A stretch of DNA of 19,297 nucleotides from WACF01 sp040880205 (GTDB lineage: Bacteria > Pseudomonadota > Gammaproteobacteria > Pseudomonadales > Cellvibrionaceae), in contig JBBDIU010000099.1 in assembly GCA_040880205.1 (NCBI GenBank), positions 1 through 19,297 of the forward strand. The letters run 5' to 3'. The stretch's first letter is position 1. The number at the start of each line of letters is the position of its first letter. Under the pieces are notes generated by a model. The model saw nothing but the letters and a program-made list of their open reading frames with translations. It was not told the DNA's origin and did not search any database. Of the stretch, positions 7,534 through 13,701 are shown one piece after another. A program made the position numbers and the translations under genes.

Positions 7534-8385
7534 TCAGCCTCCGCTATTGGTCGTTTTTCCTGTTTTCCCTTTTCCCCTTTCAAGTTTCTTAATCGTATAA
7601 ACGTCAAAGCGAATCGATTTGCCGGAGAACTGCAAATTTGGCGGATGCAGTCCCAGTGCTTCTCCCAGTTTGGGTCGTTTCACCACCACACGATTACGCG
7701 CGCACTGCAATGCCAGTTCCAGTAGCTGAACCGAATCCGAGTCCTCGCCCAGAAGCTGTTGGAAGACCTGCATCCCTTTTTTTATCTTGGCCGTTTTCGA
7801 ACGCTCGGGGAACATGGTGTCGATGTAAATAACTTCAGGCCGATCAGCCTTATCGTCCAGATCGGACAACACTTTAATGCTGTCCGACTGTCTCAGAGTC
7901 AAACGGTCAATAATGGTGTGCAGTGATTCTCCATCCTCCCCGGAATAGTCGCGTGCTCGGTCCAGAGCATCGACGAGCAAACAATGGATTATCGGTTGAC
8001 GTTCGAACATCGTCACGCTGCAGCCATACAGGGCCAGAACAAAGGCATCTTGGCCAAGACCCGCGGTCAAGTCCCATACTTCCGGGCGGATATCAGAGCG
8101 TACACCGGCAGCTTTAACAATTGTGGGAGTTGGCCCCTGGCGGCGCCGCCGAAACCCCAATTTACCACCAACAAAATCCACCATCACTGGACCGGGCGCC
8201 CCGTTACCGCTTTGTTGTATCGCAACACCAAGGTCGTTCACGACCAGCAGCCACAACCCGGAAGGTAGTGACCGGGGGGCTTTGTTGCCCAGGAAGTGTA
8301 ATGAAAATTGGCGGGCAAGTTCTTCGCCGCGGGGAGCCAGGTTTTTTCCAGTGCAAACCACGGCGTCGATTTGTTGCGCGGGCAT
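7534..8385 (-). CDS. rsmJ: 16S rRNA (guanine-1516-N2) methyltransferase (RsmJ)
   Basis: SAM-dependent Rossmann-fold enzyme that methylates G1516 of 16S rRNA (E. coli YhiQ). The 283 residues show the family signatures: DFVGGKLGFRRRR (about 70-82), SAM-binding motif I VWDLTAGLGQDAFVLA (103-118), the FERQPIIHCLLVDAL segment, motif IV IYIDTMFPER (187-195), KKGMQVFQ, and VVVKRP near the end. E. coli has DPMFP where this protein has DTMFP (Thr190), a mild deviation in the catalytic loop. The C-terminal tail is Lys/Gly rich. The start is the ATG at 8385 with a weak ribosome site. The neighbouring genes are not functionally related. Confidence 0.92.
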   Translation of the reverse strand: MPAQQIDAVVCTGKNLAPRGEELARQFSLHFLGNKAPRSLPSGLWLLVVNDLGVAIQQSGNGAPGPVMVDFVGGKLGFRRRRQGPTPTIVKAAGVRSDIRPEVWDLTAGLGQDAFVLALYGCSVTMFERQPIIHCLLVDALDRARDYSGEDGESLHTIIDRLTLRQSDSIKVLSDLDDKADRPEVIYIDTMFPERSKTAKIKKGMQVFQQLLGEDSDSVQLLELALQCARNRVVVKRPKLGEALGLHPPNLQFSGKSIRFDVYTIKKLERGKGKTGKTTNSGG

Positions 8386-8451
8386 GAGGCTAAGTCCGGA
8401 AACTAAACAATTGAAGTATCGGCAGAGCGCCGGTGGGGGAATTCAAACAGC

Positions 8452-8481
8452 GCGTGTCCGAGAAAGGCGTGTCCGAAAGGG
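8452..8481 (+). repeat. 15-bp tandem duplication next to a gene end
   Basis: gcgtgtccg recurs with a 15-base period (8452-8460 and 8467-8475; the remaining bases are similar). The repeat abuts the stop codon of the secreted-protein gene (stop at 8482-8484 on the minus strand). Confidence 0.85.
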
Positions 8482-8943
8482 TTAAGAATCGGACTGGACC
8501 ACGGCCCTGTCCAGGGCGGGCAGCAAACCTGTGGCACTTTCCACTCCAACGAGATCTTCACAACTAAAACTCTGTAAACGTCCCTGGTGGTCGGTGGAGC
8601 CAAATACCACATATTCACCGTCCACCTCCAGAGCTTGGTTGCAATCTCCGAGGTCCACTTGAAACTTGATAGTGCCGGCCTGTTCGCCCTTCCACGCCCT
8701 GATCACCGAAGCGTTGTAGCGATAACCCTGAATGGCAAGCAGCTGACTTCGCGACAGAGCAGGATTAACCAAGCTGCCAACGCCTTCTATGCGCACTCTT
8801 GACACCCATTCGGCACGCTTAAATTGCTCAACCCAGCCCTCAGTTGGCGCCTCCTCCGGCTCGGCAATCGCCGGGATCCCAACAACCAGCAACAGGAAGG
8901 CACTTGCATAGCCTAGGGTTTTCACTGGTGCCGACACATGCAT
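8482..8943 (-). CDS. Secreted protein, possible TIMP/netrin-like domain
   Basis: A 153-residue protein with a classical signal peptide: a hydrophobic core at about residues 13-24 and an AIA-E cleavage site after residue 27. The mature part has the pattern YNASVIRAWKG ... IKFQVDLGDC ... GEYVVFG ... LQSFSCED, with Cys101 and Cys128 able to form a disulfide. This order (a variable-partner strand, Cys, a glycine-tyrosine-phenylalanine strand, Cys) recalls the OB-fold of TIMP/netrin-like domains in bacterial secreted proteins; the assignment is by pattern only. I chose the ATG at 8943 because ggagag stands seven to nine bases upstream; an in-frame TTG at 8958 would include that ribosome site. A heptamer array lies 66 bp upstream of the start. 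No function is known. Confidence 0.75.
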   Translation of the reverse strand: MHVSAPVKTLGYASAFLLLVVGIPAIAEPEEAPTEGWVEQFKRAEWVSRVRIEGVGSLVNPALSRSQLLAIQGYRYNASVIRAWKGEQAGTIKFQVDLGDCNQALEVDGEYVVFGSTDHQGRLQSFSCEDLVGVESATGLLPALDRAVVQSDS

Positions 8944-9008
8944 CACAATCTCTCCCAAGCGGTCCGATCACGTCAGTTTTTATGGCCGCTTAGCATACAG
9001 TGGGGACT

Positions 9009-9050
9009 GGGAAGTGGGAAGTGGGAAGTGGGAAGTGGGAAGTGGGAAAT
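9009..9050. repeat. Heptanucleotide tandem array (GGGAAGT), six units
   Basis: Five perfect gggaagt units (9009-9043) and a sixth with one change (gggaaat, 9044-9050) lie between the start of the secreted-protein gene and the end of the oxidoreductase gene. The same unit appears in reverse orientation at 2057-2077, and degenerate forms (ttcccatttcccattccc) near 13678-13695. Confidence 0.95.
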
Positions 9051-9161
9051 CAGCGTGAGCTTTGAAGGCGTCGGCTTAACGAATGCCTCTCAACCAAAGT
9101 AGCCAGCAAATGTGCTCACAGATGTAGGCTTGCGAATCGGGCGACAGCCTCATTAACATGG

Positions 9162-10223
9162 CTAGTGGACAGGCGCTTCTTGCAGATAAGCGACGGCCTG
9201 CTCCGAGTCGGCCATGGGTGTCGCCACGCGATTGGGCAATTCGTTGTCGTGCTCGATGGCCCTGCCGATTCGATCGGCAATTTCCACTGCCCGGTAACCA
9301 TCGAGGGCGGCCACCAAAGGGGGTTGACCATATCGCACAGCGTGAACAAAGGCGGCTATTTCCGCGGCCAGGGGGTCTTCGTGGCGGCAAAAATGTCGCT
9401 CGGTGGCCAGTCTTTGTCCTTCCCGGCGGTGCAATAACATCAAACCGTCGTCAATATTGGCCAGCGCACAGGCGGACTCCGCAAACACGTGTAAACGGCG
9501 CTCCGGTTGCAGGCTGGCGCGACTGGCGGTCAGGTTGGCGCTGCGACCGTCGGCGAAAGTCAGTTGTGCATTGGCGACGTCCCAGTATTCGCTGAATACC
9601 TTTGCGCCGCGCGCGCGTACATCCACGACCGGTTCTTCCGTCAGTTCGAGCAGCATGTCGATATCGTGGATCATCAAATCCATAACCACGTCCACATCGG
9701 TAGCTCGCGCACTCCAGCGCGTCATTCGACGCGCCTCAATGTAGCGCCACTGGGGAATTCGCGCATGTAGCTCAGCCAAAGTATGATTGAACCGTTCCAA
9801 ATGCCCCGGTTGCAGAATCAATCCTTTGTCTTCCGCCATTCGTACCAACTTCCGCGCCTGCGACAGATCGCTGGCCAGCGGCTTCTCGACCAATATGTGT
9901 ACACCCGCGCTCAGTAATTGTTGCGCTACCGCAAAGTGAACTCTTGCGGGGACCGCCACGCTGGCAATGTCCGGCGAATTTTCCCGGAATAAAGCCTCGA
10001 CACTGCTATGAACCGAAGCGTTCGGATGCTCCAGAACCGCCATCTTGCGCCGTTCCGGGTCGCTGTCGACGATAGCAACAAGCGAAGTTCCCGCTAACTG
10101 TCGGTATTTGCTGGCGTGCAGCCGACCAAATTGTCCGTAGCCAATTAGTGCCACCGCGAGTGACGCACTTGGCACGACAGTGGTGCCGGAATAGTTGTGA
10201 TCGGAGGTGTGAACCTTAGCCAC
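9162..10223 (-). CDS. Gfo/Idh/MocA family NAD(P)-dependent oxidoreductase
   Basis: A 353-residue protein with an N-terminal Rossmann fold (ALIGYGQFGRLH, glycines at 28, 30 and 33), the family's catalytic EKPLA motif (Glu113-Lys114-Pro115), and a C-terminal alpha/beta domain. LQPGHLERFN (about 138-146) and VMDLMIHDIDMLLEL (180-194, with His186 and Asp187) resemble family members acting on nucleotide sugars, such as GnnA-type UDP-N-acetylglucosamine 3-dehydrogenases, but the substrate cannot be fixed from sequence. The start is GTG at 10223, needed to include the N-terminal strand; the ribosome site is weak. There is an unusual polar leader of about 20 residues before the first strand. The gene stands alone between repeat-rich spacers, with no aminotransferase or lpxA homologue nearby. 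Confidence 0.88.
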   Translation of the reverse strand: MAKVHTSDHNYSGTTVVPSASLAVALIGYGQFGRLHASKYRQLAGTSLVAIVDSDPERRKMAVLEHPNASVHSSVEALFRENSPDIASVAVPARVHFAVAQQLLSAGVHILVEKPLASDLSQARKLVRMAEDKGLILQPGHLERFNHTLAELHARIPQWRYIEARRMTRWSARATDVDVVMDLMIHDIDMLLELTEEPVVDVRARGAKVFSEYWDVANAQLTFADGRSANLTASRASLQPERRLHVFAESACALANIDDGLMLLHRREGQRLATERHFCRHEDPLAAEIAAFVHAVRYGQPPLVAALDGYRAVEIADRIGRAIEHDNELPNRVATPMADSEQAVAYLQEAPVH

Positions 10224-10380
10224 TATTTTTGAAACCCTCAGTCAACTTCAAAACGCCAGCGCGCGTTGCACTCCGATTCCTGCCAGTCGTAATTCCATCT
10301 CGCGCGTCGTGCTGTTGGACGGAATATTTCTGACCATCCTTCAAAAGGCGTTCACATTATCCACCTTGGAGATGCAATGT

Positions 10381-10394
10381 TTGATCCAGATCAG
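10381..10394. promoter_or_regulatory. FNR/Anr-like box upstream of the oxidoreductase gene
   Basis: TTGATccagATCAG matches TTGAT-N4-ATCAA at 9 of 10 positions. On the minus strand a GATAAT hexamer follows at 10362-10357, giving a predicted start near 10350 and a box centre near -37.5, slightly closer than the usual -41.5. The leader to the GTG at 10223 would be about 127 bases. The match is good, but the target is uncertain. Confidence 0.4.
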
Positions 10395-10560
10395 ATTTTG
10401 TTTCCTCAAGGATGTCGCGTGACAGATTGCTAAAACGCAGTGGCTCACCAGCGAATGTGCCTCAAGCTGCGGTAGCGAATCAGCAGATAAACAAGAGTGG
10501 GGAGCATGGCGATAAGCGTGTGGTGCTGGGGTTGGTCGCGATCAAAACCATCCATTCGGG

Positions 10561-10595
10561 GAAGGCGACCGAGTTACGCGGATGTATTTATGCGG
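10561..10595 (+). repeat. Degenerate interspersed repeat, copy C
   Basis: Aligns with bases 12-45 of copy A, sharing ggatgtatt-atgcgg, but the loop reads cgga instead of ggga and one stem base is changed (tacg/tgta). In the forward frame it encodes GKATELRGCIYAAW, parallel to GQARELQGCIHRVF in the reverse-strand copy at 15.3 kb, which confirms common origin. Confidence 0.65.
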
Positions 10596-10663
10596 CCTGG
10601 CACAAAACTTGGTCCCACGTTCGTCCCCCGCCGAGTCAGGGGACCTTCCGGTTTTACCGGCGA

Positions 10664-11713
10664 CTAAGCAATTGTGACCTCATCATCCAAATATACATCC
10701 TGAATCGCATTCAGCAATTCAATGCCCTCTTTCAGCGGCCGCTGGAAAGACTTTCGGCCGCAGATCAGGCCCATACCACCGGCACGCTTGTTGATAACCG
10801 CGGTTCGTACCGCCTGGTGTAAATCGTTGGCACCGGAGGCACCGCCCGAGTTGATCATCCCGGCGCGCCCCATAAAACAATTGGCGATTTGATAGCGGGT
10901 CATTTCGATGGGATGGTCGGGGCATAGCTGATCGTAAATTTTCGGATGGGTATGACCGAACTTGAGCCGGGTGTAGCCTCCGTTCAATGTCGGCTGTTTC
11001 TGCTTGACGATATCGGCGCCAATGGTGGCCGCCAGATAATTCGCCTGGCCTGTCAGGTCGGCGGCTGAGTGGTAGTCCTGCTCGGCGGTTTTGAAAGACG
11101 TATTACGCAATTAGGCCCACAGTACGGTCACCAGGCCCAATTCGTGGGCCCGGGCAAAGGCCTTGCTCACCTCTTCGATTTGCCGCCGCGACTGCTCGGA
11201 ACCAAAGTACACGGTGGCACCCACGGCAACGGCTCCCATGTCGTAGGCTTGTTGCACGCTGGCGTAGTAGGTTTGGTCGTAAGTGTTGGGATAACTCAGA
11301 TGCTCGTTGTGATTGAGTTTGACGATAAAAGGAATCCGATGAGCGTAGCGGCGCGCAACAGTCCCCAACACACCGAGCGAAGAAGCCACGGCGTTACAGC
11401 CTCCTTGCAATGCCAACTCCAGGATATTGGCTGGATCAAAATAGTCCGGGTTGACGGCGAACGACGCGCCGGCGGAATGTTCGACGCCCTGGTCCACGGG
11501 CAGGATCGATAGATAGCCGGTGCCACCCAAGCGGCCGTGGTTCAGGAGATGTTGAAAGTTGCGCATGACCACCGGGGTTCGGTCACTGGTCGCCAAAACC
11601 TGATCAACGAATTGCGCGCCGGGTAGATGCAAGCGGTCCTTACTTATCCCACGGCATTCATAGTTGAGCAAGTCTTCGGCGTCGTCTCCCAACATGTCGC
11701 TAATATTGTTCAT
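10664..11713 (-). pseudogene. fbaB: Class I fructose-bisphosphate aldolase (FbaB/DhnA type) with in-frame TAA
   Basis: Two abutting open frames in the same phase together make one DhnA-family aldolase of 349 codons, close to E. coli FbaB (350). The enzyme cleaves fructose-1,6-bisphosphate to dihydroxyacetone phosphate and glyceraldehyde-3-phosphate. The N-terminal 200 residues end VTVLWA, then TAA (11113-11111), then LRNTSFKTAEQDYH. Relatives read YLRN here, so one TAC/TAT to TAA change explains the break. The Schiff-base lysine (codon 237 in DIVKQK) lies in the second part, so the upstream product alone would be inactive. A TTG immediately after the stop could allow reinitiation but would give only half a TIM barrel. 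There is no frameshift and both halves look otherwise intact, suggesting a recent mutation, a sequencing error or readthrough. The ATG at 11713 follows a gggga site. Confidence 0.88.
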
Positions 11714-11780
11714 GCGTCCCCCGCGAATGAGTTTAAGTGTCTGTCGGCACGGTTGATATCACAATGGTCAGCCTGTGATC

Positions 11781-11794
11781 CTGCTCCAGATCAA
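11781..11794 (-). promoter_or_regulatory. Possible FNR-like box upstream of the aldolase
   Basis: Minus strand TTGATctggAGCAG matches TTGAT-N4-ATCAA at 8 of 10 positions. An extended -10 of the form TGtGATATC follows at about 11762-11754. The box lies about 74 bp before the ATG. Support is weak; the perfect half-site and the spacing are the only evidence. Confidence 0.3.
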
Positions 11795-11828
11795 AACCAT
11801 GGCAATTAGCGCCCCGAAAAAGATCGCT

Positions 11829-11860
11829 AAAACAAAAAAAGAGCAGCCAAGGCCGCTCTA
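11829..11860 (-). terminator. Rho-independent terminator of the OmpA-like gene
   Basis: On the minus strand, a stem pairs 11859-11851 with 11848-11840 (agagc/gctct and gcc/ggc with one mismatch and a two-base loop), followed by seven consecutive T's and more T-rich sequence. It stands about 40 bp after the stop at 11899, in the right orientation and position. Confidence 0.8.
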
Positions 11861-11874
11861 AAAACGCTCAAACT

Positions 11875-11890
11875 GACTTGGGGACTTGGG
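11875..11890 (+). repeat. 8-bp tandem duplication at a gene end
   Basis: gacttggg is present twice in tandem (11875-11882, 11883-11890), nine bases from the stop of the OmpA-like gene. Confidence 0.9.
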
Positions 11891-11898
11891 GAGGCGTT

Positions 11899-12561
11899 TT
11901 AGGAAAGAGGTATCAGTTCCAGTTCAACTCGCCGGTTGACCTGGCGGCCTGCTTCCGAGTCGTTACTGGCGACTGGATAGCGCTCGCCGTAACCCACCGC
12001 CTGTACCCGACCAGCCACGATACCGCGGTTAATCAGGTAGGAGCGCACACTGGCGGCTCGGTCTTCGCTAAGGGTTTGGTTGTAACTGTCCGATCCGGTT
12101 GAGTCGGTGTGGCCGGACACCTTGATGGCGGTTTGATCAAATTCCTTTAATACCACGGCCACCGAATTCAACACATCGTAAAAGTCGGACCGTATTTCCC
12201 GTCGATCGGTTCCGAAAGTAATATTGCCCGGCATAATGAGTTCGATGGTGTTGCCTTCGCGCCTGACCTGAACCCCGCTACCCTGGAGCTGTTCCCGCAA
12301 CTTGGCTTCCTGGCGATCCATGTAGTTGCCGACCCCAGCCCCTATTGCACCTCCGGCCACTGCACCGGCCACCGCACCGCGCCGGCGGTCCTCTCTACTG
12401 GCGGACGCCGCGCCTACCACCGCTCCGACTACGGCGCCAGCTCCGGCACCCGTCGCCGTTCGACTGGCCCTTTCTTCCCCGGTATAGGGATCCGTTGTAG
12501 TACAAGCCGCCACACTACCCGCGATTACTAGTGCTAACCCCATTTTTTTCATTGCTCGCAT
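11899..12561 (-). CDS. yiaD: OmpA-family lipoprotein, YiaD-like
   Basis: A 220-residue outer-membrane lipoprotein aligning over its length with E. coli YiaD (219). The signal peptide ends in the lipobox VAAC (Cys20), followed by TTTDPYTGEE. A glycine-zipper segment (about 36-80; GAGAGAVVGAVVGAASAS, GAVAGAVAGGAIGAGVGNYMD) precedes a C-terminal OmpA-like peptidoglycan-binding domain (about 105-218) with NITFGTDRREI, VSGHTDSTGSD, LSEDRAASVRSYL and the closing QVNRRVEL. The lipoprotein likely links the outer membrane to peptidoglycan. AAGGA lies five bases before the ATG at 12561, and a good terminator follows. It is divergent from the LRR lipoprotein gene, with 128 bp between the start codons. 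Confidence 0.92.
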   Translation of the reverse strand: MRAMKKMGLALVIAGSVAACTTTDPYTGEERASRTATGAGAGAVVGAVVGAASASREDRRRGAVAGAVAGGAIGAGVGNYMDRQEAKLREQLQGSGVQVRREGNTIELIMPGNITFGTDRREIRSDFYDVLNSVAVVLKEFDQTAIKVSGHTDSTGSDSYNQTLSEDRAASVRSYLINRGIVAGRVQAVGYGERYPVASNDSEAGRQVNRRVELELIPLS

Positions 12562-12689
12562 AATCCTTAAACTCCACTAATTTCAGTAACGATCAGTCAC
12601 AAACATAGTGTTGCGTTAATAACCACGCACCCAAGACCCCCAAGGGCTTGCGCCCGCTAACGGTACATAGTAGCCTTTTTCGCCCTCCG

Positions 12690-13157
12690 ATGATTCGAGT
12701 ATCAATCGTGTCCTTCCGTAGAACGTTTGTTTGCGCAATTTGTTCCATCTCGGTCATGCTAATAGGTTGCAGTGGGTACGCCATCACGGTTAATGAACAG
12801 CCGGTCCAGCGCCCGCGGCCCTTGCTGGACCCTGGTGAACTGGCTGATCAGAATCTGGCCAATTGTCTGGATCAAACCATTGCCGACCGAGGAATTCGTC
12901 GCGCCGAGCAGCTAAATCAACTGGTGTGTCGATACGGGGGGATTGAAACTCTGGTGGGACTGGAACAATTCAGCGAGCTGAAACAACTTGATTTAAGTCA
13001 CAACAAGCTCACCAGCCTGGAGCCGCTGTACCATTTGGCAAAGCTTGAAATCCTACACCTGGAGGGCAATCCCCACCTGTCCTGCGGGGAGTTGGATACT
13101 TTGGCTACCCTGTACGAAGCCCAGCTCACCATCAGCGCGTCCGAGCACTGCCGCTAG
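12690..13157 (+). CDS. Small leucine-rich-repeat lipoprotein
   Basis: A 155-residue protein from the ATG at 12690. The N-terminus has two arginines, a hydrophobic stretch and a lipobox LIGC (Cys27), so it is predicted to be lipidated and exported. The mature part has a short helical region (ELADQNLANCLDQTIADRG) and then two to three leucine-rich repeats of the SDS22/internalin spacing: LVGLEQFSELKQLDLSHNKLTSL and EPLYHLAKLEILHLEGNP, closed by a cysteine-containing cap. This suggests an envelope protein-protein interaction role; the partner is unknown. No good ribosome site precedes the ATG. The frame extends to a TTG at 12648, but that start would bury the signal peptide. It is convergent with the PilZ gene. 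Confidence 0.78.
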   Translation: MIRVSIVSFRRTFVCAICSISVMLIGCSGYAITVNEQPVQRPRPLLDPGELADQNLANCLDQTIADRGIRRAEQLNQLVCRYGGIETLVGLEQFSELKQLDLSHNKLTSLEPLYHLAKLEILHLEGNPHLSCGELDTLATLYEAQLTISASEHCR

Positions 13158-13240
13158 CCGGAAACGAAGCCCCCAAGGTATGCCGACCCAGGTATGGGCG
13201 ACCAAAGTGGAAAACGCGAAAGCGGGCCCAATCTTTTCAA

Positions 13241-13522
13241 TCAGGACGCCGTCGCGTTGGGCGTAAACATTAAACCGATGACGTTGCGATGGTGGTGCAT
13301 GACCTTCATGGTCACGGGATCGTCATTGATGGCGCCGATCATACGTCTAAAACGTACCTTGACCACGGTTCCCACTGGTGGGTTCGGCTGGTTTTCGACT
13401 ACCACCGAAACCCCACCGTCGGAAATATCTTGCGTAAAACCCACAATAGTTCCGAATGCCGGATGGGCAATTTCCACCCGAATCGACGTGGATGTCCGTT
13501 CAAAGCGCCGCCGCTCGTCCAA
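13241..13522 (-). CDS. PilZ-domain protein, probable c-di-GMP receptor
   Basis: A 93-residue single-domain PilZ protein. Both binding motifs are visible: RRRFER with Arg5 and Arg9 in RxxxR spacing, and DISDGG (Asp32, Ser34, Gly37), matching DxSxxG. The rest fits the PilZ beta-barrel (VEIAHPAFGTIVGFT, VVVENQP, VVKVRFRRM, VIGLMF). Such stand-alone adaptors couple cyclic-di-GMP to motility, exopolysaccharide or surface behaviours, but the output cannot be told here. The start is TTG at 13522 with GAGGAG at 13536-13531, eight bases away. Directly upstream, 25 bp from the start codon, lies a seven-unit GTCGCTA array that would fall in the leader or promoter. It lies downstream of cysN on the same strand. 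Confidence 0.88.
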   Translation of the reverse strand: MDERRRFERTSTSIRVEIAHPAFGTIVGFTQDISDGGVSVVVENQPNPPVGTVVKVRFRRMIGAINDDPVTMKVMHHHRNVIGLMFTPNATAS

Positions 13523-13546
13523 AATTGGATCTCCTCAATAAAGAAA

Positions 13547-13595
13547 GTCGCTAGTCGCTAGTCGCTAGTCGCTAGTCGCTAGTCGCTAGTCGCTA
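13547..13595. repeat. Heptanucleotide tandem array (GTCGCTA), seven perfect units
   Basis: Seven exact gtcgcta units occupy 13547-13595. Related runs, partly mutated, stand at 18874-18923 (same orientation) and 19129-19156 (inverted). The array begins 25 bp before the PilZ start codon and fills part of the 179-bp spacer to cysN. Confidence 0.97.
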
Positions 13596-13701
13596 GAAAA
13601 TTGTCAGGGTCTATACCCGCCGCGTCAAGGCCCCCTTTAACTAATAGCCTTTTTAACCGTCCAGTCAATGCCCCGGTTCCCATTTCCCATTCCCACTCTC
13701 G

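Larger units (their letters stand above)
10224..10663. other. 440-bp intergenic region with degenerate repeat copy
   Basis: No gene is supported. It contains an FNR-like box at 10381-10394 and a degenerate copy of the interspersed repeat at 10561-10595. Two short hairpins occur just after the aldolase stop on the minus strand: gtcccc/ggggac (10623-10644) and ccggt/accgg (10648-10660). Neither has a T-tract. A forward open frame at 10412-10822 runs into the aldolase 3' end and looks repeat-derived. Confidence 0.6.

Noticed and set aside
10412..10822. Forward 136-codon frame downstream of an FNR-like box
   Set aside because: It combines repeat-derived sequence with the antisense of the aldolase 3' end, and has no ribosome site.
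11111..11113. Programmed recoding at the aldolase stop
   Set aside because: The codon is TAA, which is not used for selenocysteine or pyrrolysine, and no recoding element is visible.
13547..13595. Possible CRISPR-like array
   Set aside because: Units are seven bases without spacers, and there are no cas genes; it is a simple tandem repeat.
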